This document shows, piece by piece, positions 1 through 7,983 of a stretch of DNA of 64,000 nt. Below the pieces are notes generated by a model. It was not told the origin of the DNA, made no database searches, and saw only the letters and a program-made list of their open reading frames with translations. Source of the DNA: Marivivens aquimaris. GTDB lineage: Bacteria; Pseudomonadota; Alphaproteobacteria; Rhodobacterales; Rhodobacteraceae. The position numbers and the translations under genes are program-made. Numbering within the stretch: position 1 is the stretch's first letter; every line of letters starts with the position of its first letter. The stretch spans positions 73,941-137,940 of the forward strand of contig NZ_JADBGB010000004.1 of assembly GCF_015220045.1 (NCBI RefSeq). Direction: 5' to 3'.

Positions 1-192
1 ACAAGGAAGCTGGCATCAAGTACCGCAAAGGATTGAACGCCCCTTGCAGCGTTGAACGGTCGATCAGCCTTCGAATAGTCGATGGCAAAAACCCGACGCA
101 AACGAATGGCAGCTATGCAGGCTGCGACTGCAGCATCCCAACAGTGAACTGACCGTCCGGTAAGGGCCGCCAGTGAAGGCGACCCAAATTCC
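1..192. other. Left-edge stretch with no assignable gene
   Basis: One frame on the plus strand is open from base 3 to a TGA at 150-152 and could be the last 49 codons of a gene that begins outside the window. It is Cys- and Ser-rich near its end and I do not recognise it. The 40 bases between it and the integrase stop show no clear terminator or attachment site. Confidence 0.2.
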
Positions 193-825
193 CTAGATTT
201 CAATGGCTTCTGCGATGGCCAGCGCATCCTCGAGTTCGACGCCTAGGTAACGGACTGTGCTGTCCATTTTGGTGTGACCGAGAAGAAGCTGAACAGCTCG
301 CAAGTTGCCGGTCTTCTTGTAGATTTGGGTGACCTTGGTTCGGCGCATCGAATGGGTGCCGTAAGCACTCGCCTCGAGACCGATCGACGTAACCCAGTCG
401 CGGACAATCCTTGCGTACTGCCTGGTCGAGATGTGCAGGCGCTCATGAAACCGACCAGGCCATAGGTACTCGGAGCCGACCATCAACTCGTCTTCCATCC
501 ACTTCTCGACCGAGGCTCGAGTGCCTTCAGAAATCTCAAAGCGTACCGGTTTCTGTGTTTTGCTCTGTAAGACCGATGCCCTTTCTTTGATCTGACCAGA
601 TGCCATGACGTCGACGACTTTCATCTTCACTAGGTCGCAACCACGCAATTTACTGTCGATAGCCATGTTGAACAGTGCGAGGTCGCGATGGTTCGCGGCG
701 AGCTCAAGCCTAACTCGGATTGCCCAGACATGTTTCGGCTTCAGGGGGCGCTTTTGACCGACGATACGTCCCTTGTTCCAAGCGGGACGAAGCGCACGAA
801 TGGCAGGTAGGTTTGGTGTTTCCAT
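193..825 (-). CDS. Tyrosine recombinase / phage-type integrase
   Basis: Site-specific DNA recombinase of the phage integrase (XerC/D-like) superfamily, 210 residues. The catalytic set is visible: Arg61 in SKLRGCDL, His158-x-x-Arg161 in HSMRRTK, His184 in LLGHTK and the nucleophile Tyr193 in VRYLG. It is short for the family (usually 300 or more): there is no separate SAM-like N-terminal core-binding domain, so it is a catalytic-domain-only form. I chose the ATG at 825 because the family-like protein starts at METPN; an upstream in-frame start at 888 would add 21 low-complexity residues. It lies at the edge of a less GC-rich patch of accessory genes, consistent with an integrated island, but I could not find matching attachment repeats. 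Confidence 0.82.
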   Translation of the reverse strand: METPNLPAIRALRPAWNKGRIVGQKRPLKPKHVWAIRVRLELAANHRDLALFNMAIDSKLRGCDLVKMKVVDVMASGQIKERASVLQSKTQKPVRFEISEGTRASVEKWMEDELMVGSEYLWPGRFHERLHISTRQYARIVRDWVTSIGLEASAYGTHSMRRTKVTQIYKKTGNLRAVQLLLGHTKMDSTVRYLGVELEDALAIAEAIEI

Positions 826-968
826 GACTGATCCTCCGATCCGCCATGCCCTCCCACAACGACAACCCGACGTTGACCAAAGCACCATATCACAGGTTGC
901 CGCGCTGCCCTCGAGGTCAGGTATGAGCCCTTAATGATCAATGCTGCGACGTTGATGTATGTCCGCTC

Positions 969-1601
969 TCAGGAGCAATTATCAGCGAGCGTATTGGATG
1001 CGGTAGCGAGCGATCGCTTTTGAAATAGCGCCGTTGCGGTCAGATAGGTGGACTGACGAACGCTCTCGGCCAGATCGGAGTCTGGGAGTGCCTTGGCCAA
1101 GACCATGCCACCGACGCAGAGTGCGGCTAGGGCTTGGGCGTCGCGCCTGTCATCCCCTGAGCTAGGCTGCATATTGGTCTCAAATAGCCAAACCATCGCC
1201 TCTAACAGGCGTTGAAACGATTCTTGCGTTGCTGTGTCAGCGCGCGCGACATCAGAAGGCAAAGCGATCATAGGACACTGACCATCGAGATCGCCCAAGT
1301 GTTTACGAGACAAATAGGCGTCTATCATGTGCTGCGCCATTTCCGGCTTCAGGTCCGACAGGTCAATGCCCGCATCGTCCCGCCATTTCGCGCCACGGCC
1401 CATCAGAAAGCTTTGAACCGCCTCACTGAACAGCTCTTCTTTGTTCTTGAAGTGGTTGTAAAATCCACCACGGGTGAGACCTGCGTCTGACATCACCATA
1501 TCAATCGTGACCATCTGAAACCCGTACTTGTTGAACAAGATCCGAGCCGTCTCAATGATCTTGGCCCTCGTCTTGCGTTTGTGTTCCGCGCTGTACGGCA
1601 T
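969..1601 (-). CDS. TetR/AcrR-family transcriptional regulator
   Basis: DNA-binding repressor, 210 residues. The N-terminal helix-turn-helix occupies about residues 8-55 (the stretch around MVTIDMVMSDAGLTRGGFYNHF is diagnostic) and is followed by an all-helical C-terminal ligand domain. The start at 1601 is supported by GGAG 9 nt upstream; a start at 1637 would run into the operator. The gene is divergent from the YCII-MAPEG run and is separated from it by a perfect 11-bp inverted repeat, so it very likely represses both itself and that run. The ligand is unknown; TetR genes beside MAPEG proteins usually answer to a lipophilic or electrophilic compound, which is only an inference here. Confidence 0.88.
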   Translation of the reverse strand: MPYSAEHKRKTRAKIIETARILFNKYGFQMVTIDMVMSDAGLTRGGFYNHFKNKEELFSEAVQSFLMGRGAKWRDDAGIDLSDLKPEMAQHMIDAYLSRKHLGDLDGQCPMIALPSDVARADTATQESFQRLLEAMVWLFETNMQPSSGDDRRDAQALAALCVGGMVLAKALPDSDLAESVRQSTYLTATALFQKRSLATASNTLADNCS

Positions 1602-1637
1602 TGAGAATCTCCTAACTGACAGCAGCGTAGCACTCAT

Positions 1638-1663
1638 CTAAATATGTTCTTTAACATATTTAG
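1638..1663. promoter_or_regulatory. Perfect palindromic operator between tetR and the YCII gene
   Basis: Two perfect 11-bp arms, CTAAATATGTT (1638-1648) and AACATATTTAG (1653-1663), are separated by CTTT. The site is very AT-rich compared with its surroundings and lies 37 bp upstream of the TetR start and 47 bp upstream of the YCII start. Position, symmetry and size fit a TetR operator controlling both divergent promoters. Confidence 0.82.
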
Positions 1664-1709
1664 GGCATTTCTATAACGAATCGTGAACAGACAATTAGGA
1701 GTACAAAAG

Positions 1710-2027
1710 TTGCCGCAGTTTATTCTCGCATATCACGGAAAACCCGACGTCCAGTCACCAGAGCAAGGGGCCGAACTGATGCGGCACTGGAAAGTGTGGC
1801 AAGATGGACTTGGCGATGCCATTTCTGGCCCAAGCACGCCTACCGGAGCATCAAAGACGTTAACGCCAGACGGCGTCGTGGACGGTGGCGGGGTGAATCG
1901 GCTTTCTGGAATCACAATCCTCCAGGCTGACAGTATCGAGGACGCGATTGTTAGGGCGAAAAGCAATCCACACCTCAGCGGCACAGGCACAATTGAAATT
2001 GCTGAAGCCATCGAACTGGACATGTAA
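1710..2027 (+). CDS. YCII-domain protein
   Basis: Small cytoplasmic protein of the YCII-related family, about 105 residues, with the usual start (PQFILAYHG) and an end rich in acidic residues. YCII folds are dimeric ferredoxin-like barrels; some are catalytic (chloromuconolactone dehalogenase-like), most are unassigned. The likely start is a TTG at 1710, because AGGAG lies 8 nt before it; an in-frame GTG at 1683 lies upstream of that ribosome site. It is the first gene of a plus-strand run with the MAPEG and EVE-like genes, under the TetR palindrome. Function is not predictable beyond the fold. Confidence 0.7.
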   Translation: MPQFILAYHGKPDVQSPEQGAELMRHWKVWQDGLGDAISGPSTPTGASKTLTPDGVVDGGGVNRLSGITILQADSIEDAIVRAKSNPHLSGTGTIEIAEAIELDM

Positions 2028-2052
2028 GTCCCGCCGACAAGGAACCTCTAAA

Positions 2053-2502
2053 ATGAACTCTCTCTTTGACGCCCTGCCGTTTCTGGCAAGCTATCAGCCG
2101 GCCATTATCGTTTTGGCCGCCCTGTCGCTGACCACCTTGGTTCAGAACCTTTTGACGGCTCCATTTTCCTTCAACAAGGAAGAACAAATACCTGGAATGC
2201 CGCTCAGGTTTGACCATTCAAAATTCAGCTTCCGTGTCTTGCGGACATTTTCGAACTCGGCTGAAAGCCTTCCGGCGTTTGGCTGGGCGTTGCTTGTTGC
2301 TGTCGCTGCCGGGGCTTCGCCCTCGTTGGTAAACTGGTTGGCGGGGCTCCACTTTGCGTCTCGTATGGCCTTCTGGCTGATTTACTACATTGGCGTTGGA
2401 AAAGAAGCTGGTGGACCCCGTACGATGGCCTTTGTTGGCGGTCTTGCAACAAACATAGTTTTGGCCGTTACGGCCCTGTGGGCTGCTATCACGGTCGTCT
2501 AA
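2053..2502 (+). CDS. MAPEG-family membrane protein
   Basis: A 149-residue integral membrane protein of the MAPEG superfamily (membrane-associated proteins in eicosanoid and glutathione metabolism). Four hydrophobic helices are visible near residues 10-32, 70-90, 92-110 and 125-147. The family motif region around FRVLRTFSNSAESLPAF has the conserved Asn-Ser-x-Glu that binds glutathione in relatives. The ATG at 2053 follows 25 bp after the YCII stop. In bacteria such proteins are often predicted glutathione transferases or peroxidases of the inner membrane; the substrate is unknown. Its pairing with a TetR regulator suggests an inducible response to a lipophilic compound. Confidence 0.78.
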   Translation: MNSLFDALPFLASYQPAIIVLAALSLTTLVQNLLTAPFSFNKEEQIPGMPLRFDHSKFSFRVLRTFSNSAESLPAFGWALLVAVAAGASPSLVNWLAGLHFASRMAFWLIYYIGVGKEAGGPRTMAFVGGLATNIVLAVTALWAAITVV

Positions 2503-2543
2503 AAAAGACGGCCTTTTCACAAACACTATCGAGGTATGACACG

Positions 2544-2960
2544 ATGGCATCCTGGCTCATTCCGGCAAACACCAAATTTTACGACGTTTTTTTGGCTTTT
2601 GAGCGCTCTGAAACCTACTGGCCGATGAACGCAAAGGTGGCGACAGGTGACATCGTCTATATCTACCTGGCCGCCCCCTACAAACAAATCGGGTTCCGCA
2701 GCAAGGTCCTGGGGATTGGGTATGACTTGGCCGAAATCCTTGATCAGGTTCGTCCCCTTATCAAAGGGGACGTGGATCACGGGTCAGGATCAAAGCCGTT
2801 TATGAAGCTTGGCGCACCCTGCGCCGTTCCAATTGATCCCAATGCCGCCTTGTCGCTGAACAACCTTCGCGAACATGGGCTAAAGGGGATGCTGATGGGC
2901 GCGCGGAAATTAGACAACAACCTGCCGCTTTTGGAATTCACCGAAAAGGCCTTCAAATGA
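2544..2960 (+). CDS. EVE/PUA-like domain protein
   Basis: A 138-residue soluble protein resembling the EVE branch of the PUA superfamily. The pattern is an early Trp-Leu-Ile-Pro-Ala-Asn, then YWPMNAKVATGDIVYIYLAAP, then a beta strand carrying KVLGIG. EVE domains read modified bases in DNA or RNA and are often linked to restriction or other defence genes. The start at 2544 has GAGG about 12 nt upstream. The stop overlaps the next gene by 4 nt, so the two are probably translated together. No restriction or methylase gene is nearby, so the partner is unknown. The assignment rests on pattern recognition only. Confidence 0.55.
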   Translation: MASWLIPANTKFYDVFLAFERSETYWPMNAKVATGDIVYIYLAAPYKQIGFRSKVLGIGYDLAEILDQVRPLIKGDVDHGSGSKPFMKLGAPCAVPIDPNAALSLNNLREHGLKGMLMGARKLDNNLPLLEFTEKAFK

Positions 2961-3268
2961 GTTACGAAAGCGCGCTCAGCGCCATCCTCGCGCAGGATGG
3001 CGTCGAAACATCGACGATGATGAGTGCCCCCTGCCTGCGATATCGGGGCGGTTTTCTTGCGATGATGTTAGAAAAGCCGGAGGCGTTGATCATCAAGGTA
3101 TCTGCTGAACGGGTGAATGACCTCATCACCTGCGGTATTGGCATCGAATTCAATGTCACCACAAAGCGCTTCAAGGAATGGGTTTTGATCCCGCAAGAAC
3201 ATGAAGGCGACTACGAAGCGTACGTGTTCGAGGCCTTGGCCTATGCGCAAGAGCGTCAGGATAAGTGA
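2957..3268 (+). CDS. TfoX N-terminal-like small protein
   Basis: A 103-residue soluble protein. The layout (a short N-terminal helix, a hydrophobic strand around RYRGGFLAMM, a strand with LIIKVS, then a Gly-rich turn and the FKEWVLIP strand before a final helix) resembles the TfoX/Sxy N-terminal fold. It lacks a TfoX C-terminal domain, so it is not a competence regulator by this evidence. ATG overlaps the stop of the EVE-like gene. The pair forms the end of the TetR-controlled run or a small unit of its own. It may equally be an unassigned family with the same topology. Confidence 0.5.
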   Translation: MSYESALSAILAQDGVETSTMMSAPCLRYRGGFLAMMLEKPEALIIKVSAERVNDLITCGIGIEFNVTTKRFKEWVLIPQEHEGDYEAYVFEALAYAQERQDK

Positions 3269-3451
3269 TGTGTCGGCCTAGGAACATTCTAGAAGTCGAA
3301 TGGGCGAGACCAGACATTGGAGCATGTGCAGCGAAAGTCTGAAGAGTCCCGTCAGCTGACCTAGGCTTCGACAGCAGCGAACGACCGGTGATTGAGTAGG
3401 TCCGAGCACTTACGCCGACACGGACGAATGCCAACGCTGTCTTTGTCGGTG

Positions 3452-4198
3452 CTAGTAGTTCACCTGCTCAAAGCCGTAGTGCCCTTCATAGTCACGCCAG
3501 TCGACGAAGACAGAACGGTGATAGATGCCGGGGCAGTTCTGGCCCCAGCGTTCGAGGCCGATATGGGCGGAGGGTAGGGCGCTGATGGAAGACCTCTGCC
3601 AGGCGAAATCGCCTTGGGTTCCGTATGTGCCGAGGACCACGGTGGCGCTACGGTTGCAGTCGCCGTCACGTCCGGATTCATGCTGTCGCGCATACCGGAC
3701 ATCGAAGACTCGGATGGATCGTACGAAGTTGAACTCAGGTCCGCTGATATCGATGTCCGCGCGATCTCGAATGAGCCGAAGGGCCTGGTCGGCAGGAACG
3801 AAGTCACTAGGTGTTTCTGGAATGCGCCAAGCAGCCATAATTGGATCAGCGGGAACGCGCGCTGGAAAAGACTGTCGCGGTCTAGTGCTGTTGTTCTGGA
3901 AAAACGCTTCAAAGATGCGGTTTGCACTGTCTTCTGCTGGAGCGGTCTGAAGGGACGCGCCCATAGGACAGCGCCAGATTTGAAGCGGCGGTTCCACCGG
4001 CCATGGCGTAATGCGTCGAATGAATTCGGCGCGCGCTCGTGCGCAAGGGACGGAAGCAGGCCAGCCGCCAGACAGGCACAGGAGGATCGCGCAATCGATT
4101 GGGTATGTCTGCGCGCGGGCGGGCATCGGCAGAGACGTACTTGTCACAGTCAGAGCGACTGCGACCGAGGGGAGGAGCTTCTTGAATAGATGACGCAT
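3452..4198 (-). CDS. Exported protein of unknown function
   Basis: A 248-residue protein with a clear signal peptide: a positively charged start, a hydrophobic run and a cleavage-like PARAQ near residue 30. The mature part begins with paired cysteines in a hydrophobic context (DCAILLCLSGG) and continues with RRITPWPVEPPLQIWRCPM, a Pro/Trp-rich block I associate with unassigned proteins near roseobacter conjugation and plasmid regions; that association is from memory and unverified. Several later cysteines suggest periplasmic disulfides. I chose the ATG at 4198, which has GAGG upstream, over the one at 4228. No conjugation gene is in the window. The 183 bases to its right-facing neighbour (3269-3451) contain no gene. 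Confidence 0.6.
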   Translation of the reverse strand: MRHLFKKLLPSVAVALTVTSTSLPMPARAQTYPIDCAILLCLSGGWPASVPCARARAEFIRRITPWPVEPPLQIWRCPMGASLQTAPAEDSANRIFEAFFQNNSTRPRQSFPARVPADPIMAAWRIPETPSDFVPADQALRLIRDRADIDISGPEFNFVRSIRVFDVRYARQHESGRDGDCNRSATVVLGTYGTQGDFAWQRSSISALPSAHIGLERWGQNCPGIYHRSVFVDWRDYEGHYGFEQVNY

Positions 4199-4351
4199 GC
4201 TGAGGACCCTCTGTAATAGGGTCAGCATACATACGATAATATACTATCGCAACACTAAGTATAAAATCGCATAATGAAGTTTATGTTAAAGATATTGACG
4301 TTATGCCAGATACGCGTGGCATGACACCTGCACGGAGTGCATCAACCAAAT

Positions 4352-4765
4352 TCACTCCGCAGTTTGTTGATTAGAAAAAGTGCTCCTGCGGCTCACCATA
4401 GCTATGGCAACCCATACGACCAGGCGTAGGGTCATTGCGCCCATCGTTCGCATCTCGAAGGCTTCGCCGGACAAGATGCGGAAACCAAAAAACAAGAACA
4501 CAACCGCGATAGAAATCGCCAGGAGGATCGAAAGTGAGGCCGCCCAGCGACGCCGCGTCGCGATCCCGACCCCCGCCAGCACATAGGCAAATCCTGACAG
4601 GAAATTGAACCACAGGACAAACCAGACGACGTTCCCCGCGGCTGCCCGCGCCGTGTCATCCCCGAACAGCACGCGACCACCTGACAGGATCGTCAGGAGG
4701 CCGAACAGAATGGCTACGCCGGTAGCCGTTCGTATTGGCCAGCTCTTGTATGCACGGTTCTTCAC
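4352..4765 (-). CDS. Small integral membrane protein
   Basis: A 137-residue protein with four predicted transmembrane helices (about residues 13-30, 46-66, 74-94 and 105-122) and short loops with Arg-rich cytoplasmic edges. I do not recognise a named family; it has the look of the DUF4345 or DoxX-like small four-helix proteins. Its ATG overlaps the stop of the ABC ATPase gene by 4 nt, so it is the last gene of that leftward unit and probably belongs to the same process. The 150 bases between it and the exported protein are AT-rich and hold no gene. Confidence 0.6.
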   Translation of the reverse strand: MKNRAYKSWPIRTATGVAILFGLLTILSGGRVLFGDDTARAAAGNVVWFVLWFNFLSGFAYVLAGVGIATRRRWAASLSILLAISIAVVFLFFGFRILSGEAFEMRTMGAMTLRLVVWVAIAMVSRRSTFSNQQTAE

Positions 4766-5472
4766 GTCGCTTCCTCTCCTTGAACTTCCAGAACCCCATC
4801 GCGCAGATGAAACAAACGGTCGAAGCGGTCGTAGATCTTTTCGTCATGGGTGACGGCGACAATGCAGGCATCCTGTTCGGCAGCCAGTTTGCGCAGAAGA
4901 TCCATCACGATCCCCGCGCGTTTGCTGTCCAGCGCCGCCGTAGGCTCGTCCGCAAGGATGATGCGCGGACTGTTAGCGAGCGCGCGCGCGATGGCCACGC
5001 GTTGCGCTTCACCTCCGGACAGGAGTGCCGGCATGGCGTCCTTTCGATGGCCTACTTCAAGATAATCGAGCAACTCCACAGCCTGCGCTTGAGCCTCCGC
5101 AGACGACCGACCTGCCAGCGTCAACACCAAGGCGACGTTGTCGCGCGCGTTGAGAAACGGAAGCAGGTTATGGAACTGAAAGATGAAGCCGATCTTGTCG
5201 AGCCGTAGGCGGCGCAGATCGCCGCGCAGGGCGCGGTTGTCATAGACCAGTTCGCCGTCCAGCGTCACCCGGCCTACGGTCGGCGCGATGATGCAGCCGA
5301 TGACGTTGAGCAGTGTGGTCTTGCCCGACCCCGACGGGCCCAGCAGGGCCACGACCTCGCCACGGCGTACGGTCAGGCCAATGTCGCGCAGCGCATCGAC
5401 GCGCGCCTCGCCCTCGCCAAAATGCTTGGAGACGCCGGCGATCTCGATCAGGGGCTGGCGCGCGTCATCCAT
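4762..5472 (-). CDS. ABC transporter ATP-binding protein, DevA/LolD type
   Basis: Cytoplasmic ATPase of the MacB/LolD/DevA class, 236 residues. Walker A GPSGSGKTT is at residues 45-53, the signature LSGGE at 151-155 and Walker B with DEPTAALD at about 171-182, so it is intact. It belongs with the FtsX-like permease ending 3 bp upstream. This class does not import nutrients; it moves lipids or drives periplasmic export with an adaptor protein. No adaptor gene (DevB/MacA-like) is present and the permease is truncated, so the system is probably dead or relies on a copy elsewhere. Confidence 0.85.
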   Translation of the reverse strand: MDDARQPLIEIAGVSKHFGEGEARVDALRDIGLTVRRGEVVALLGPSGSGKTTLLNVIGCIIAPTVGRVTLDGELVYDNRALRGDLRRLRLDKIGFIFQFHNLLPFLNARDNVALVLTLAGRSSAEAQAQAVELLDYLEVGHRKDAMPALLSGGEAQRVAIARALANSPRIILADEPTAALDSKRAGIVMDLLRKLAAEQDACIVAVTHDEKIYDRFDRLFHLRDGVLEVQGEEAT

Positions 5473-5475
5473 TGT

Positions 5476-6159
5476 TCAGCCTCCGATCGCTGTTGCCGGA
5501 TCGACCTTCAGCGCTGCGCGGACACCAAGCCCGCTGGCGACGATACAAACCACGATGATAATCCCGCCGAGTGCCGCCGCATTCACCGGCTCCAGCACGA
5601 CGCAGCGGGGGAAGTAGTCCTTGACCAGCAGGATCAGGATCAGGCCGAAACTCCAGCCAACCATACCCAGGGCTAGCGATTGTTGCACGATCAGGCTGAC
5701 GATGGTGCGATCGGGCGCGCCGATCAGCTTCAAGGTGGCAATCTGTTTGAGTTTTTCCATCGTCATCGTGTAGATGATCAGCGCGATCACCACGGCCGAG
5801 ACCGTCAGCAGAATACCGAGGAACAGGCCGATCTGCCGCTTGGCGCGGTCCACGACCGACCCGATCAGGATCGCCTCCTGCTCTGCCTGCGTCAGCGCGC
5901 CGAGGTGCTTCCACTGACGAACAGTGGTGGCGACACCCTGCGGATCGGCCGCGGGTTCGAGCCGGGCGATGACCGCCGCAACGGTGTCGGCGCTTTCCAG
6001 CAGGCCGGCACCCCGCGCGGTCTGGACTCGCTGGGCTGGCGGGGCAAGTTGCGATTGCAGGGTTTGCGCATCGACGAGTGTGATGAACGCGGCAGGGTCG
6101 CCGCCCGAATTCATCGTATCCTCGACGAGGCCAACGACAGCAAAGCTGTTGCAGGATCG
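5476..6159 (-). pseudogene. FtsX-like ABC permease, 5'-truncated (DevC type)
   Basis: The readable part (212 residues from an internal ATG at 6114) is the C-terminal half of a FtsX/MacB-type permease: part of the periplasmic domain, then three hydrophobic helices starting at GLFLGILLTVSAVVIALII. The family normally has about 380 residues with an N-terminal helix first. Upstream of that ATG the same frame still reads family-like sequence (FAVVGLVEDT) but meets a stop at 6160-6162, with no N-terminal helix. The gene was therefore cut near 6150-6200, next to the dioxygenase gene. Loss of the first helix should abolish function. Confidence 0.75.
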
Positions 6160-6226
6160 TCACAATCGCCAGCACGGGCGATTAATGATCTGGCTGTGTC
6201 ATGAGCACGGGGCCTTTCAGAAGTCG

Positions 6227-7024
6227 TTAGGTCCGTTGGTAGATCACAGGAAACCAATCTTCGCGCAGCATCTGCCCCGGTGTCATGCCATGGCCCAGAA
6301 ACGGCGGCGAGGTCGGACCGGGGCGCTCTACATAGCGGGCATCATCCCCAACGAGGCGCAAGGAAAATGCGCGGCGGCGGGACTCTGTGGTGTTGCCGCG
6401 CGCGCCATGCAGCGTGCCATAGTTGAAGGCCACCGCATCACCCGGCTCCATCTCCCATTCGCGGATTTCCATGCCTTCGGCATCGGGATCCGGCACCGGC
6501 ATGTAGTCATCCTCGTTCGGGTAAAAACTGGTCTCTGCGAGCCAACGGGTCGGCAACACGGGCTTTTCCCAGGCATGGCTGCCCGCGACACAGCGCAGGC
6601 TTGCGCCCCTGACCGTGTCCATCGGCGACCAGAAGCTGACATTCTGCATTCCGTCGACGAAGTAATATGGGCCGTCCTGATGCCAGGGCGTCGGCTTCGA
6701 CGTGCCCGGCTCCTTGACCAGCACATGATCATGGAACACCTGAACGCGCTTCGATTGCATCAGGTCGGCGGCCACTTCACCCACGTCGGAGTTGCGGATC
6801 ACCTCTTCAAATTCGGGAATGCGGGTCCAGTTGCAATAGTCATCGAAGAAACGGCCGCCCTCGCCTTCCTTGAGGTTCTCGGCAGCATAGGGACCGGGTT
6901 CTTTCATGTTGCGTTCGATACCGGCGCGGATCGTCTCGACATGATCGGCAAACAGACCCTTGATCAGCACAACGCCATCGCGCTGGAAGGTATCGACATG
7001 GTCTTGGGTAAGAAGTGCGTGCAT
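6227..7024 (-). CDS. Phytanoyl-CoA dioxygenase (PhyH) family protein
   Basis: Fe(II)/2-oxoglutarate oxygenase, 264 residues. The iron triad is intact: His115-x-Asp117 in PTPWHQDGPYYF and His206 in LHGARGN, and Arg218 is placed to hold 2-oxoglutarate. The start at 7024 has GGAGG 8 nt upstream. PhyH proteins of marine bacteria hydroxylate or dealkylate small molecules; the substrate here cannot be read. It is divergent from a LysR gene across an 84-bp AT-rich spacer, which is the usual arrangement for a LysR regulator and its target enzyme. It is the only intact gene left of that divergon, since the next one is a permease remnant. Confidence 0.85.
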   Translation of the reverse strand: MHALLTQDHVDTFQRDGVVLIKGLFADHVETIRAGIERNMKEPGPYAAENLKEGEGGRFFDDYCNWTRIPEFEEVIRNSDVGEVAADLMQSKRVQVFHDHVLVKEPGTSKPTPWHQDGPYYFVDGMQNVSFWSPMDTVRGASLRCVAGSHAWEKPVLPTRWLAETSFYPNEDDYMPVPDPDAEGMEIREWEMEPGDAVAFNYGTLHGARGNTTESRRRAFSLRLVGDDARYVERPGPTSPPFLGHGMTPGQMLREDWFPVIYQRT

Positions 7025-7075
7025 CTTGTGATCCTCCGTATTCGGGGCAGGCATACGCAACAAAAGATTTAACTT

Positions 7076-7102
7076 CTAATAATATTTTATCATACTAATA
7101 AT
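7076..7102. promoter_or_regulatory. Direct repeat in the PhyH-LysR intergenic region
   Basis: The 8-mer CTAATAAT occurs exactly at 7076-7083 and again at 7095-7102, two helical turns apart (19 bp), within an AT-rich spacer between the divergent PhyH and LysR genes. Direct half-sites spaced this way, right before the LysR start codon, fit a LysR binding region or an overlapping promoter. Confidence 0.45.
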
Positions 7103-7108
7103 AGCGTA

Positions 7109-7981
7109 ATGTTAAACATTACCCTGCGCCAGTATGACTATATCGTCGGCGTTGCCGACGCAGGCAGTCTGACCAAAGCAGCGGCGCAACTGAATGTGTC
7201 GCAGCCATCGCTTTCGGTCGCAATCACTCGGGTCGAACAACACCTAGGGAGAGCGATCTTCCTGCGCGGAAAAGGGTCAGCAATCGAGATCACCCCTTTC
7301 GGGCACCGTCTCATAGCGCAGGCGCGGTCCCTGTTGACGCTTGCAACCGAGATTGAGCAGGGCCACGACGCTACGCATACTTGGGGCGTTGGCTGTTTTG
7401 CAGACATCGCGCCGTGGTATCTGGCGCCCGCGCTCAAACGACTTGCGGACCGTTTTCCAGCATTGTCCTTTTCGGGACGCGAAGGGCGTTTTGCGGATCT
7501 GGCGCGCGATTTGGCCGAAGGACTGTTGGACTTCGTGATTTCCTATGATGTTGGGTTCGAAGGGAATTTCATGCGCCGCAAGCTGACCGATATTGCGCCT
7601 GTGGCTTTTGTCGAAATTGATCATCCCCTGACCGGACGGGATGAGCTGGAACTGTCCGACCTCGAGGGCATACCCCTGATCCTGTTCAATGAGGACCTGT
7701 CGCAGGGATTCATGCGCGATCTGTTCGCGCGGATGCACCTGACACCGGTGATCCAGCAAAAGGTGGCATCGCTGGAGATGATGCGATCGCTGGCTGCCAA
7801 TGGTGTGGGTGTCGGCATCAGCTATTCCCGCCCGCCCGGTGATCTGAGCTATGACGGCAAACCCCTTGTGACCGTGCCGATTGCCACGCCACAGGCGAAA
7901 ACAGAGATCTCCCTGATCTGGTCAAGCCTGCGGGAAGACAGCCCCGATTTCCGCGCCATACTTGATGTGCTTTCACCGTGA
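7109..7981 (+). CDS. LysR-family transcriptional regulator
   Basis: A 290-residue LysR-type regulator. The winged helix-turn-helix is at residues 5-63, with the typical GSLTKAAAQLNVSQPSLS recognition segment, followed by a periplasmic-binding-protein-like effector domain from about residue 90. It is divergent from the PhyH oxygenase and very likely controls it. There is no good ribosome site before the ATG at 7109; the start is set by alignment to the HTH. Its stop is 2 bp from the stop of the convergent fusion gene, so there is no room for a terminator between them. Confidence 0.9.
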   Translation: MLNITLRQYDYIVGVADAGSLTKAAAQLNVSQPSLSVAITRVEQHLGRAIFLRGKGSAIEITPFGHRLIAQARSLLTLATEIEQGHDATHTWGVGCFADIAPWYLAPALKRLADRFPALSFSGREGRFADLARDLAEGLLDFVISYDVGFEGNFMRRKLTDIAPVAFVEIDHPLTGRDELELSDLEGIPLILFNEDLSQGFMRDLFARMHLTPVIQQKVASLEMMRSLAANGVGVGISYSRPPGDLSYDGKPLVTVPIATPQAKTEISLIWSSLREDSPDFRAILDVLSP

Positions 7982-7983
7982 AG

